The notes beneath the pieces are model-generated. The model searched no databases. It was given only the letters and a program-made list of their open reading frames with translations, and was not told the DNA's origin. Positions 22,004 through 31,237 of a stretch of 64,000 bases of DNA are shown in pieces. Position numbers and translations under genes: made by a program. This stretch comes from Halopseudomonas sabulinigri (GTDB lineage: Bacteria > Pseudomonadota > Gammaproteobacteria > Pseudomonadales > Pseudomonadaceae): positions 1 to 64,000 of the forward strand of contig DRHT01000001.1 of NCBI GenBank assembly GCA_011053055.1, given 5' to 3'. How positions within the stretch are numbered: the first letter of the stretch is position 1; every line of letters starts with the position of its first letter.

Positions 22004-22641
22004 TCCAGCGTCGCACTCTGCAATTGGGCGCCGGCATGCTGATGCTGAGCCTCGCCAGCGCCTGCTCGGTTCTGCCTGAGGCAGAACCCATTACCTTTTA
22101 CAACTTACCTAGCCCGCAACTGACACAAAACCAAGCACAGCCGCTGCCGTTATCACTGCGCATCACCACGCCAGATGCCAGTTATGCACTGCAAGCACCG
22201 CGCATCATGGTTAGCCCCGATGAGAACACCATTAATAGCTACCAAGGCGCGCGCTGGACCGACCCCAATCCAGCGCTGCTGCGTGAACACCTAATCCAGG
22301 CATTCCAGCAAGACGGTAGCTTCCGCACAGTCACCAATGAAAACCAGGCGCTAGAAACCGACGTGCATCTGTATAGCGACCTGCGCCAGTACCAGACCAT
22401 CTATCGCGCCGGCACGCCGCAGATTACCGTCACCCTGGATGCCAAGCTGGTAGACCCGGTCACGCGGCGTGTCATCGCAGCCAAGCATTTCCAGCTGGAG
22501 CAGGCTATCGACGACCCACAGGTACCCGCGGTAGTGAAAGGTATGGGGGCTGCGTCAGATCAATTAGCACGTGAGCTGATCAGCTGGAGCCGCAGTTCGT
22601 TAGCCGATATGGCCGCTGTGCGCGTTCAGCAACCTGACTGA
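22000..22641 (+). CDS. ABC-type transport auxiliary lipoprotein (PqiC-like)
   Basis: This 213-residue lipoprotein of the ABC-transport-auxiliary family (PqiC/LptE-like fold) probably serves as the outer-membrane partner of the MCE system. The N-terminal signal ends in a lipobox (SLASAC), followed by the family block EPITFYNLPSP and later APRIMVSPDENTINSYQGARW. It overlaps the MCE gene by 4 nt (ATGA) and ends the operon. Family membership is secure from pattern and context; the physical role is inferred from PqiC. Confidence 0.88.
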   Translation: MIQRRTLQLGAGMLMLSLASACSVLPEAEPITFYNLPSPQLTQNQAQPLPLSLRITTPDASYALQAPRIMVSPDENTINSYQGARWTDPNPALLREHLIQAFQQDGSFRTVTNENQALETDVHLYSDLRQYQTIYRAGTPQITVTLDAKLVDPVTRRVIAAKHFQLEQAIDDPQVPAVVKGMGAASDQLARELISWSRSSLADMAAVRVQQPD

Positions 22642-22712
22642 GCAGCCGCTCGGTCAGTACGCCTGAATCGATTTCAAGACTAAACCGAACCGCAGGCACC
22701 GCAATCAGGTGC

Positions 22713-23519
22713 CTAGCGCGTTGGACGCGGTACGCCGCGCTCCCTAAACAGCACAGTCGTGCGCACGGTTACATCGCTCTGAAACGCCTTTTCGTAGTTA
22801 ACGTCCAGCACGTAGGCCTTGGCCCGCAGTCGGATCGACAGGCGCTCGGCTATCTGTACTTCCTCAATGGCAAAAGTCACCGGCTTCTTCAAGTAAGCAT
22901 AACGACTGGTGACGATCACCTGCCGCGCTATGTCCTGGGCCTGTTGAATGTCGGCATCCAGAGCCAGGTGAAAATCCGTCACCACCATCATATCCATCGC
23001 GCCGAGGTTACCCGAGGAAACGATATCGGTGATGAAGCGGGAGTTGGGAATGGTGACAATGTTGTCATCCAGGGTGCGCAGACGCACGGTGCGCAGGGTG
23101 ATCGCCATGATCTCGCCGTACACGCCATCAAAAGAGACGCGGTCGCCCACCTGAAAAGGTCGATCGAATAGCAGAATCAAACCGGATATCAGCGATGCTG
23201 CCACGTCCTTCAGGGCAAACCCGATTGCCACAGCGGCAGAGCCACCAATCGCGATCAGGAACTCATGCGGTGGGCGCAGCACGCCTACCACCAGTACCAC
23301 TGCACCGATAATGTAGAGCACAAAACTCAGCAAGGTAGTGAGCTGCATAATGGCGAAGCGGCGTGATGGAAAACGCGTCATCACCCGGCCCATCATGGTG
23401 CGTATAAACCAGTTGATCAGCCACAGGACAAAGACGCAGAAAAACAGCAGAAACAGCGTTCCCGCGTTGAACATGTTTACAAAGGTCGTTAGCTGATCGC
23501 CTAAATTGTCATCATTCAT
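22713..23519 (-). CDS. Small-conductance mechanosensitive channel (MscS family)
   Basis: This is a minimal MscS-type pore of 268 residues. It has three membrane helices: TM1 about 18-42, TM2 about 60-82, and pore-lining TM3 about 86-118 with the Gly/Ala packing pattern IGGSAAVAIGFALKDVAASL. The beta domain follows at about 120-175 (RPFQVGDRVSF, DNIVTIPNSRF) and then an alpha/beta C-domain. It lacks any long periplasmic extension of its own. Its ATG lies inside the end of the large ATPase gene (8-nt overlap), implying coupled translation and probably a joint complex. The C-terminus is short compared with E. coli MscS (286). Confidence 0.92.
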   Translation of the reverse strand: MNDDNLGDQLTTFVNMFNAGTLFLLFFCVFVLWLINWFIRTMMGRVMTRFPSRRFAIMQLTTLLSFVLYIIGAVVLVVGVLRPPHEFLIAIGGSAAVAIGFALKDVAASLISGLILLFDRPFQVGDRVSFDGVYGEIMAITLRTVRLRTLDDNIVTIPNSRFITDIVSSGNLGAMDMMVVTDFHLALDADIQQAQDIARQVIVTSRYAYLKKPVTFAIEEVQIAERLSIRLRAKAYVLDVNYEKAFQSDVTVRTTVLFRERGVPRPTR

Positions 23520-26304
23520 GCAGCAGGTTCTTCCTGGCCAGTAGCCTCATGATGGTGGGATACCAGAGCGGTGCAATGCGATAGCGCTTATTCTCAGAGC
23601 GTAAAATAAAGCCAGTGTCAGAGGCCGTTTTCAGCGCCGTACGCACTACCCTTTCTGGCAGCGCCGTAACCGCTACCAATTCATCGCTGGTCATGTTCTC
23701 GTGAATCATCACCGCGGCATAAACAAAATGCAGATCATTATCCAGTTTCTCCAACGAGCTACCCGACACCTCATCAGGCAACCCAACCACAACGGTTTTG
23801 CCTTCCAAATGGATAGATTGCAGCCACAAACGCAGCGCTAGCATCGGATTACCCATACAGGCATCCCATAGCAGGCTGAAGTACAACTGCTCCGCGTTAC
23901 GAATGCTGCCCGCTTCAGGCCCGCGCGTGGCCAGCAGGATATCGTCGTAACGGATCTTGTAGCCGCTGAGGTGGTTGCGCGACAGAATCAGCGAACGCAC
24001 TTCATTCTGCGACCAGGGGCGCACTGTTCTTACATTGCGGAATTGGTAGTCCCGACCATAAATATTACTTAGATAGGCCCAACTCTGGTTATTAATTGCA
24101 ACTAGCCAAAAAACGTTCTCGATGCGGGTGTTAACCAGGCTCAACAGCGCCTCCCAACCACTAAGGCCACCCACCTGCCGCAAAAACAGATTTTGTGCAT
24201 TGTCCAGAATCAGCAAGGTGGGCCGGCGCTCTGCATCGGTACGTACCAGCGCCGACGGTCCGGCCGTCAGATCGGTCTGCAAGGCTTCGCCCACCAGGCT
24301 CAGCACCGTTTCTGCCGTACAGGTTTTACCCGGCACTTCAAGCAGATGCACTAAGACCTCTGCTTGTTCTTCGGCAACTTCCTGCTTCAGCCGATAAAGT
24401 ACCGCTGATTTCCCGCCGCCGCGCGGCCCGGTCAACAGCAGCGCGTTCTCACTGGACTTATCACCCAACCAATGGTCCAGCCCCTTGCGCACGCTGGTAT
24501 AGAGGCCGGAATCAATAAACGGAACCTGATCATGGCCGTGCTCCAGAAACCAGTGTTCGTAAGCATCCAATGCCGCCGCGTCCGAAATAGGCTCCGGCTG
24601 CCCAGCCTCAGCCGCAGCAGCGCGCAACTTGAAGCTGCGCGCGAACAACTTGCGATACCAATCGTAGTCAAACAGCGCCTTGTGCAGAAATCCGCCCAAT
24701 AGCGCCAACAGCAGAGGCGGCGCCGCGATAGGCGCCACCAGCAGGAAGGTACGCTCGCTCAATAAGCGCTCAATCGTGTGGTCACAACGCGCGGGCAGCA
24801 CGGATTTCAGCGAGTCAATAAAGTCCTGTCTGCGGCTACGCAGCAGTATGCCCAAGGCCAACAAGAACCCCAGCAAGCTCAGCAGGTGGCAGATGCCCAA
24901 TAGCTTGGAAGGACCGACTCCCAGCTTGATAAAATCTTCAATCAGCAGCGGCACCACTGCCACCGCAGCGGCGACGCGGGCACGCCGTTTTACCTGAATT
25001 AATTGCTCCTGACTCAGGTAGCTCCCCGCCTGCAACGCAATGCGCTGCAACAGCCATTCCCCTGCAATGCAGATCAACCCATACAGGATAAACAAACGTG
25101 CCAGAGGGATCAGCGAGTTCAACAACGCCAGATGGTAATGCGTGAAAACCATCTGCAGCAGCTGCAGACCAAGCAGACCGACGACCCAGGGCAGTAGCAG
25201 TGGCAGGCTAGCTGTAATTCTGCTGATCTGGGAGGCCAAACGCCGTTTACGGCTCCAGCGTGCAAATCGGCTTTGCACGCGAGCTGCCGGCGCCTGTGTT
25301 TTACGCGCGAGAGCAGCCAGCAATGGGAAAGTCAGTAACCCCAGCAGGTACTCCAACCCTTTGGCCCAGGCTGAAATATGGCCCTGATCCGCACTGGTGT
25401 GTTGATAGCTCAAACCCGTGTCGCTGAATAGCCACTCCAGACGAGTGCCGAATGCGCGTCCCTCCTCAGCCAGCAGATGCTCGGTGTCCTCCGTATCTAA
25501 CTGATTAAAAACCGCGGCGTGCTTTTTCCATAACCAACCACGCACATCATTGAGCGCATTGCGCTGCACCAGCACGTCGTGTTGCGCGAGTTCGTAATAG
25601 TCGCGACTGAGTTTTTGAAGCTCTCCCGGCAGGCCATCAATAACGGTATCTTCTGGGACTTCAGCCAAGGGTTCTATGTCATAGGCATTACGCCATAGCG
25701 CCAGTAACTCGGCGACACGTCCGGGGCTGACCTCCCGGTGCAACGCGGACAACTGTGCAAAAAAACCGCGGCGTAATTCACTAAGCTGCGCTTGTACTTT
25801 CTCCGCCGCAGCGAGGTTCGCCGAAGCAGCGGCCGTGTTGCCGTCTTGCGTCGCTGCGCGCAACGCCTCAATTTGTGCCATCAGTCGCTGGCGTGAACTC
25901 CATACGCGCGGCAACGCATCGCGAGTAGCAACGGGCTGATCCAGCCAAACCGCTTCCTGTCGATGCAAGCGTTGCAGCGCTCGGGTCAGATTTTGACGCG
26001 AAGCCTGATACTTTTCCTCGAGAGAGGGGCAGTCGATCTCATCAGGCCAATGCCATTGTTCATCCAAGCTGGTGCCTGAGAGCGTCACTTCGTCAAACTG
26101 CAGGTCGGCGGGAAATTGGTCGCTATAGATGGCATCAAAAGTGCTGCGTCGCGTGTTCACCACCGCCAGCTCACGCTCCAGAGAGCGCAGCAAGGTAGTC
26201 TCATCGCGACAATCGGTAAAGTCGGCAGCGGCGGCTTTGGCCTCTGCGAACAACGACGTAAAGCAGCATACTGTGAGAATGCAGAGGATTCGTGTAAACG
26301 CCAT
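23512..26304 (-). CDS. Large membrane protein with periplasmic helical domain and cytoplasmic P-loop ATPase, coupled to MscS
   Basis: I do not recognise a named family for this 930-residue protein. Visible parts: a signal-like hydrophobic start (about 1-24); a soluble, probably periplasmic, helical region (about 30-310) with a Gln/Ala/Leu coiled coil around 135-195; a membrane bundle (helices near 314-333, 365-390, 396-420, 466-489 and 519-543); and a cytoplasmic ATPase with Walker A GPRGGGKS at 626-633, Walker B LLILDN at 697-702 and a sensor-like WLVAINNQSW near 733-742. A winged-helix-like tail spans about 860-925. The periplasmic-plus-membrane arrangement recalls the non-pore part of MscK/MscM channels. 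It overlaps the MscS gene by 8 nt, and its promoter region carries a palindrome. Working idea: an ATP-dependent gate or regulator of the channel; this is inference. Confidence 0.8.
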   Translation of the reverse strand: MAFTRILCILTVCCFTSLFAEAKAAAADFTDCRDETTLLRSLERELAVVNTRRSTFDAIYSDQFPADLQFDEVTLSGTSLDEQWHWPDEIDCPSLEEKYQASRQNLTRALQRLHRQEAVWLDQPVATRDALPRVWSSRQRLMAQIEALRAATQDGNTAAASANLAAAEKVQAQLSELRRGFFAQLSALHREVSPGRVAELLALWRNAYDIEPLAEVPEDTVIDGLPGELQKLSRDYYELAQHDVLVQRNALNDVRGWLWKKHAAVFNQLDTEDTEHLLAEEGRAFGTRLEWLFSDTGLSYQHTSADQGHISAWAKGLEYLLGLLTFPLLAALARKTQAPAARVQSRFARWSRKRRLASQISRITASLPLLLPWVVGLLGLQLLQMVFTHYHLALLNSLIPLARLFILYGLICIAGEWLLQRIALQAGSYLSQEQLIQVKRRARVAAAVAVVPLLIEDFIKLGVGPSKLLGICHLLSLLGFLLALGILLRSRRQDFIDSLKSVLPARCDHTIERLLSERTFLLVAPIAAPPLLLALLGGFLHKALFDYDWYRKLFARSFKLRAAAAEAGQPEPISDAAALDAYEHWFLEHGHDQVPFIDSGLYTSVRKGLDHWLGDKSSENALLLTGPRGGGKSAVLYRLKQEVAEEQAEVLVHLLEVPGKTCTAETVLSLVGEALQTDLTAGPSALVRTDAERRPTLLILDNAQNLFLRQVGGLSGWEALLSLVNTRIENVFWLVAINNQSWAYLSNIYGRDYQFRNVRTVRPWSQNEVRSLILSRNHLSGYKIRYDDILLATRGPEAGSIRNAEQLYFSLLWDACMGNPMLALRLWLQSIHLEGKTVVVGLPDEVSGSSLEKLDNDLHFVYAAVMIHENMTSDELVAVTALPERVVRTALKTASDTGFILRSENKRYRIAPLWYPTIMRLLARKNLLHE

Positions 26305-26430
26305 ATCGCCCCTGATATGAGTTGGCCGCGCAGCTCCGATAGCTGATTATTCCGACCGTGATGATCCCTCTTCCTGATACAGCGCCGGCCGCATGACCAA
26401 GCGCTTCAGGTTATTCCTGACCCGAGCGAA

Positions 26431-26474
26431 ATTATAGCTGCACCAGCAGCGAATGCGGATGTATTTACATCCGC
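26431..26474 (-). promoter_or_regulatory. Promoter of the ATPase-MscS pair with a 20-bp palindromic operator
   Basis: Minus strand: a consensus -10 TATAAT at 26431-26436, about 127 nt before the ATG. The -35 position (about 26454-26459) has no good hexamer but falls in the inverted repeat GCGGATGTATTTACATCCGC (26455-26474), two perfect 9-bp arms around TT. A site at the -35 suggests control by a dimeric regulator. A possible 15-codon leader ORF lies at 26347-26394, of uncertain meaning. Confidence 0.55.
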
Positions 26475-26497
26475 TTAGTCGACGCGCGGCGGATCAA

Positions 26498-26869
26498 TTA
26501 GAGATTAGCGGCCAGCCCCCTGTGAGAAAAGCTGTCTTTGCTCAGTAGCACATCCGCTCGGTGCACCTGCGCCGGATACGCCAGGATCGCATTCATCCGC
26601 TCCAGGTCCCGAAACATATCACCGCCACCACCCACAACATGTGCTTGGCGCCCCGCTAAATCGGGAAAGGCTTCAAAGATGGCAAAAGTTGAGAGTGCCA
26701 GACGCACGGCAAACCAAGGCCCGGTAGCGGGCTCAGATTCCACGCAGGCGCGAATATCACACAGCATTTGCAGCAGCAGCGCTTCAATATGAATATAAAA
26801 GGCCTTACGGCCCTCCTCGCCTTGCTCTCCCAATACCTGCGCTAACCAATCGCCTACAGCTTGACGTTG
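26498..26869 (-). pseudogene. Decayed gene with antibiotic-biosynthesis-monooxygenase-like C-terminal part
   Basis: The frame is open for about 124 codons between an in-frame stop at 26870-26872 and its end at 26498, but it has no ATG; the only early start candidate is a TTG at 26831-26833. The middle stretch EPATGPWFAVRLALSTFAIF and AFPDLAGRQAHVVGG resemble the ABM-fold monooxygenase pattern (WFAVRFGPSTFGIFDAFPDE-like, from memory). The part before it (DWLAQVLGEQGEEGRKAFYI, then HIEALLLQMLCD) does not fit that family and vaguely recalls the C-terminal helices of a TetR regulator. This looks like a remnant or fusion of two broken genes rather than an intact one. Confidence 0.45.
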
Positions 26870-26985
26870 TTAAGCACTCCCAGAAAAACCACTACCCATA
26901 GAGCTGCTCGTGGAGACCGCCGAGCGTTTGAGTTCGAGGGTAAGATCCGGAATGTTCGGGTGGATTTAAAATAGGGCCACAAATC

Positions 26986-27021
26986 AATAAAAAACCCAGC
27001 AACTTCGCTGGGTTTTTTATT
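26986..27021. terminator. Bidirectional terminator downstream of the TonB receptor
   Basis: A perfect stem AATAAAAAACCCAGC with its complement around the loop AACTTC, flanked by A- and T-runs, lies about 70 nt after the receptor stop. The stretch 26873-26985 before it holds no gene I can support. Confidence 0.9.
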
Positions 27022-27092
27022 GGCTTTTAGTTATTGCAGGGCTAGCTGAAGATACCGCAGCTCAGGCCGATCATTATTGATGATCGCCCTGC

Positions 27093-29207
27093 TTACCAGC
27101 TATAGCTCAGTTTCGCCGTGAGCTCGCGGCCCGGATTATAGTAATCCGCAGTACCGCAGCCAACCACATGCTGCTCGTCAAACAGGTTGTTTACGTTAAC
27201 GGCCAGGTCAGTGCCTTTGACGATTTGATAGTTGAAGGCCGCATCAAACAATGTGGTCGCATCACTCTTGGCACTGTTCACAGCGTCAAAGTAATAGGCG
27301 CCGATATAGCGAGCACCAAGACCAAAGCTCATACGCTCGCTTGGCAAGGTGTAGTAGCTCCACAGTGAAGCGGAATGCTTCGGAGCCGTATCAAACTCAT
27401 TCCCGGTGATGACGGTTCCGTATACCTCACCGCGAACAACTTCCGACTCCATATAGGAATAGCCCCCAATTAAGCTGATATTGTCAGTCAATTCAGCTTT
27501 GGCTTCCATATCAAGCCCGCGTACTCGTGATTCACCAATGGTTTCCTGCGAGATGAACCCACTCGGCTGCACGACAGAGATAGAAACATCATCTTGGGTA
27601 AGATCATAAACCGCTACCGAGAACAGCGCATTCATACCGGCAGGCGCATATTTCGCACCCACTTCATACTGTTTGCCGCGCTCCGGTGTGACCCCGATCG
27701 ACGGTGGCGCAACGGATTCCACCATGCTGACATAGGTGGAAATTTCGTCATTGACCATGTAGGTCAGCGCACCGCGGAAAGAGGTTTCCGAGAAATCATC
27801 AGCGGCTTTTACCCCAGTGATATCGGTACTGGAGAGATCCATTGCATCGTTTCGCACACCTGCGGTAACGATAAAACGGTTAAACGAGACGTTCTGCTGC
27901 AAGAACACCGATCTAGTGGTGTAATCCTGCTTGTTGCCACTGTAAACGTTCAGGCTGGTCGGAGCACCGCTATAGACCGGGTTAGCGAGATCAATGGGGT
28001 CGGCAGCGCCGTAAAATGAGCTGTCTTCGGTTGCAGCATCACGGTACTCGACACCCAATAGCGTACTACTGTCGACGTGCTCAAATCGGGCATCGTATTG
28101 CAGCATCAGGTTGCCGATAAGCTCCTCGGCTTCGCTATCGGTACCGAAATAGGCGCGATCTGTACCTAGCGTAGCAGCGTTATCTGCCAGATAGATGTAG
28201 CCAAAATTGTCGGTCAGCTCGCTGTAACGCAAGTTGCTGCGCAGAACCAAACCATTATCGAAATCGTGGGTGACGTTGCCGGTAATACTGGTGCGTTCGA
28301 CGTCCTGATAGTTGAAGTCGGGCTCGCCAAAGAAGTCAGTGCGGTCATACTCTTCGCCGACCGGATAACCACCACTGTTGGGGGTGCTATCACGGTTCAA
28401 GTAATCAAGAATAACGGTAGCCGATGTATAGTTTGTTGGCTCCCAAGTCAGACCTGCCATCACGAACTCGTTGTCATCGCGGGAATAGTCGTATTCGCGA
28501 TCACTGTCCTGGATCTTGCCGGTAAGGCGGTAGGCAACTGTCTCGTCCTCGTTCAGCGCATCACCCACATCAATGCCTGCTTCCTTATGGTCAAAGGAGC
28601 CGTAGGTTATATAGCCTTCACCAAACCGCTCGAACCTCGGCTGCTTGCTAACGAAGTTTACCGAGCCGCCAGGATCAGCTGGGCCAAATAGCGTGGAGTT
28701 AGCGCCGCGCAGTACTTCAATACGCTCATACGCGTAAGGCTCTTCGCGAACGCCGCGCATTGAGCCCAAGGTCAACCCATCACGGTAGGTAGTCGCCTGA
28801 AACCCACGAATTTTGAAATAATCGTTACGGTCATCGGTGCCGTAAAAGTCGGTAATGACGCCAGGGGTATATTGCAGCGCCTCTTCGGTTGTACTCACGC
28901 TCCGTTGCTCCATCTCCTTTTCAGTAATGACTGAAACCGAAGCAGGCGTGTCGAGAATGCTGGTCGCAACTTTGCCGCCTACCCAGAGCTCCTGAGCAAC
29001 CACCGAGCTAGCATCATCATCCGCAGCAGCCTGAGCGTTGACGATCACGGGCGCTAGGCGGTACGCCTCTTGGTCATCTGTATTGCGTGCCTCTTGGGCG
29101 GTTGCGCTCAACGAAGCAGCAACCAAGGGTGCACAATACAAGAAAGCGGTCGTGGTGAGTTGCCAGGGTTTACGTGCCTTGAGAAGCCCGGATTTACTAT
29201 CAGTCAT
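27093..29207 (-). CDS. TonB-dependent siderophore receptor (FhuA/FoxA-like)
   Basis: This is an outer-membrane beta-barrel importer for a ferric siderophore, energised by TonB-ExbBD. The 704-residue protein has a signal peptide (to about 38), a TonB-box-like region (YRLAPVIVNA, about 49-58), a plug domain (about 80-185, with TPASVSVITEKEMEQRSVST and RIEVLRGANSTLFGPADPGG), and a 22-strand-type barrel ending with aromatic Trp (ELTAKLSYSW). The sequence VVGCGTADYYNPGRE near the end resembles hydroxamate receptors, but the ligand cannot be fixed. AAGGAG lies 8 nt before the ATG and a Fur box about 110 nt upstream. No transport or regulator partners are adjacent. Confidence 0.92.
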   Translation of the reverse strand: MTDSKSGLLKARKPWQLTTTAFLYCAPLVAASLSATAQEARNTDDQEAYRLAPVIVNAQAAADDDASSVVAQELWVGGKVATSILDTPASVSVITEKEMEQRSVSTTEEALQYTPGVITDFYGTDDRNDYFKIRGFQATTYRDGLTLGSMRGVREEPYAYERIEVLRGANSTLFGPADPGGSVNFVSKQPRFERFGEGYITYGSFDHKEAGIDVGDALNEDETVAYRLTGKIQDSDREYDYSRDDNEFVMAGLTWEPTNYTSATVILDYLNRDSTPNSGGYPVGEEYDRTDFFGEPDFNYQDVERTSITGNVTHDFDNGLVLRSNLRYSELTDNFGYIYLADNAATLGTDRAYFGTDSEAEELIGNLMLQYDARFEHVDSSTLLGVEYRDAATEDSSFYGAADPIDLANPVYSGAPTSLNVYSGNKQDYTTRSVFLQQNVSFNRFIVTAGVRNDAMDLSSTDITGVKAADDFSETSFRGALTYMVNDEISTYVSMVESVAPPSIGVTPERGKQYEVGAKYAPAGMNALFSVAVYDLTQDDVSISVVQPSGFISQETIGESRVRGLDMEAKAELTDNISLIGGYSYMESEVVRGEVYGTVITGNEFDTAPKHSASLWSYYTLPSERMSFGLGARYIGAYYFDAVNSAKSDATTLFDAAFNYQIVKGTDLAVNVNNLFDEQHVVGCGTADYYNPGRELTAKLSYSW

Positions 29208-29297
29208 ACTCTTGCTCCTTAGTGGTTCAGCACCGTCAGCCCCCCTCGCCTTATAGTTTTTTTGACGAGGTTGGCGTGCCGCCTTGCGAAGCGAGAC

Positions 29298-29334
29298 ATA
29301 TTAACAACAGAAAACAATAACGCTAATCATTTTT
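29298..29334 (-). promoter_or_regulatory. Fur box over the receptor promoter
   Basis: The 19-mer AATAACGCTAATCATTTTT (29316-29334) matches the Fur consensus GATAATGATAATCATTATC at 14 of 19 positions. A -10-like TAATAT lies on the minus strand at 29298-29303, putting the -35 inside the Fur box, as expected for iron-repressed transcription. Confidence 0.78.
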
Positions 29335-29572
29335 ATTTACAAAATAAAGACATCCCATCCTAATCCAATCAAAAAATCAGTGCGGGTCACTAGCTTACGG
29401 GGTTTAACTCTGCTTCCACTCCCGGATTTAAGCGCTCGGGTGATGATACAAATCTGTCTCAGACCTAAAGCAAAGCGAGGGGCCGTAGACTGGCCGAGCT
29501 AGTTTTCGAGGTTGGCTATGCAAGCGCTAGCCAGCTCAATCGTGAGTAAGCGCGTTTTTTCGACTCAATAAA
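29335..29572. other. Intergenic stretch without a recognisable gene
   Basis: Between the Fur box and the guaA terminator I see no coding frame, RNA gene or repeat. It is locally AT-rich near 29335-29375 and contains no clear promoter apart from the receptor's. Confidence 0.5.
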
Positions 29573-29604
29573 AAAGCCGCTATGGGTTACCCCGTAGCGG
29601 CTTT
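29573..29604 (-). terminator. Terminator after guaA
   Basis: The stem AAAGCCGCTA/TAGCGGCTTT, with additional internal GGGT/ACCC-type pairing, is followed on the minus strand by a T-run. It ends 16 nt from the guaA stop. Confidence 0.88.
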
Positions 29605-29620
29605 ATCAGCGCAACTGCGC

Positions 29621-31201
29621 TCACTCCCACTCAATGGTCGCTGGCGGCTTGCTGGAGATATCGTAGGTTACCCGCGATACGCCGCTGATCTCATTGATGA
29701 TGCGGTTGGAGACCAGTTCCAGGAAGTCGTAGGGCAGATGCGCCCAACGTGCCGTCATGAAGTCGATGGTTTCTACCGCACGCAGGGCAATCACCCACTC
29801 ATAACGACGGCCATCACCGACCACGCCCACCGACTTGACCGGCAGGAAGACCGCAAAAGCCTGGCTGGTCTTCTGGTACAGATCGGCACGATGCAGCTCT
29901 TCGATGAAGATGTAGTCTGCGCGACGCAGAATCTCTGCGTACTCCTTGCGTACTTCCGCCAGAATCCGCACACCCAGCCCTGGGCCAGGGAAAGGGTGGC
30001 GGTAGACCATGTCGTAGGGCAGGCCGAGCGCCAGGCCGATCTTACGCACTTCATCCTTGAACAGCTCACGCAGCGGTTCAACCAATTCGAACTGCATATC
30101 GTCCGGCAATCCGCCGACGTTATGGTGCGACTTGATCACGTGCGCCTTACCGGTTTTAGCACCGGCCGATTCGATCACGTCTGGATAGATGGTGCCCTGC
30201 GCCAAGAACTTGATGCCCTGTAGCTTGGTAGCCTCTTCATCGAAAACTTCGATGAATGTCCGCCCGATGATCTTGCGCTTCTCTTCCGGGTCAGTGATGC
30301 CCAGCAGACGCGAGAGGAATTTGTCTTCGGCATCGGCGCGCACCACTTTAACGCCCATATTCTCGGCAAACATGGCCATAACCTGCTCACCTTCATGCAG
30401 ACGCAGCAAACCATTATCGACAAACACACACGTCAGCTGATCGCCGATGGCTTCATGCAGCAACGCAGCAACCACGGATGAGTCCACACCGCCAGACAGG
30501 CCAAGCAGCACCTTGGCGTCGCCAACCTGCGCGCGCACGGTAGCAATAGCGTCGTCGACGATATTGGAAGGCGTCCACAGTGCTTCACAACCGCACAGCT
30601 CCAGAATGAAGCGCGACATAATACGCAAGCCCTGCTTGGTATGCGTCACTTCAGGATGGAACTGTACACCGTAGAAATGACGACTTTCGTCGCCCATGGC
30701 GGCAATCGGGCAACTTGGTGTGCTGGCCAGAATATGGAAACCTTCCGGCAGGCTAATCACCTTGTCGCCGTGGCTCATCCATACATCAAGAGCAAAGGTG
30801 CCGGCATCGCTGACAGCATCTTCGATGCCTTTGAGGAATTCGCCCTGGGAGACCAGATCAACGCGGGCATAACCGAACTCATGCTTGTCGGAACCCTGCA
30901 CCTTGCCGCCCAGCTGCTCAGCCATGGTCTGCATGCCATAGCAAATGCCCAGTACCGGTACGCCCAGCTCGAACACCACCTGAGGTGCGCGCGGCGAGCC
31001 TGCTTGTGGCACAGACTCAGGGCCACCGGCCAGAATGATGCCCTTGGGCGCGAACTCGCGGATTTCAGCCTCGCTCATATCCCAGGCGCGAATCTCACAG
31101 TAAACGCCAATTTCACGCACGCGACGCGCGATCAATTGAGTGTACTGGGAGCCGAAATCAAGAATCAGAATGCGGTGAGCGTGAATATCGTGGGAAGCCA
31201 T
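29621..31201 (-). CDS. guaA: GMP synthase (glutamine-hydrolysing)
   Basis: GuaA converts XMP to GMP using glutamine and ATP. The 526-residue protein has a class I glutamine amidotransferase domain (about 8-205) with catalytic Cys in GICYGMQ and His/Glu in [10 protein letters not shown], an ATP pyrophosphatase domain with P-loop [10 protein letters not shown] near residue 235, and the dimerisation domain ending [10 protein letters not shown]. It is downstream of guaB, separated by a hairpin terminator. Confidence 0.99.
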   Translation of the reverse strand: MASHDIHAHRILILDFGSQYTQLIARRVREIGVYCEIRAWDMSEAEIREFAPKGIILAGGPESVPQAGSPRAPQVVFELGVPVLGICYGMQTMAEQLGGKVQGSDKHEFGYARVDLVSQGEFLKGIEDAVSDAGTFALDVWMSHGDKVISLPEGFHILASTPSCPIAAMGDESRHFYGVQFHPEVTHTKQGLRIMSRFILELCGCEALWTPSNIVDDAIATVRAQVGDAKVLLGLSGGVDSSVVAALLHEAIGDQLTCVFVDNGLLRLHEGEQVMAMFAENMGVKVVRADAEDKFLSRLLGITDPEEKRKIIGRTFIEVFDEEATKLQGIKFLAQGTIYPDVIESAGAKTGKAHVIKSHHNVGGLPDDMQFELVEPLRELFKDEVRKIGLALGLPYDMVYRHPFPGPGLGVRILAEVRKEYAEILRRADYIFIEELHRADLYQKTSQAFAVFLPVKSVGVVGDGRRYEWVIALRAVETIDFMTARWAHLPYDFLELVSNRIINEISGVSRVTYDISSKPPATIEWE

Positions 31202-31237
31202 ATCTGTCTCTAGCCTGAGCTGAAAGGGAAATCAAAA

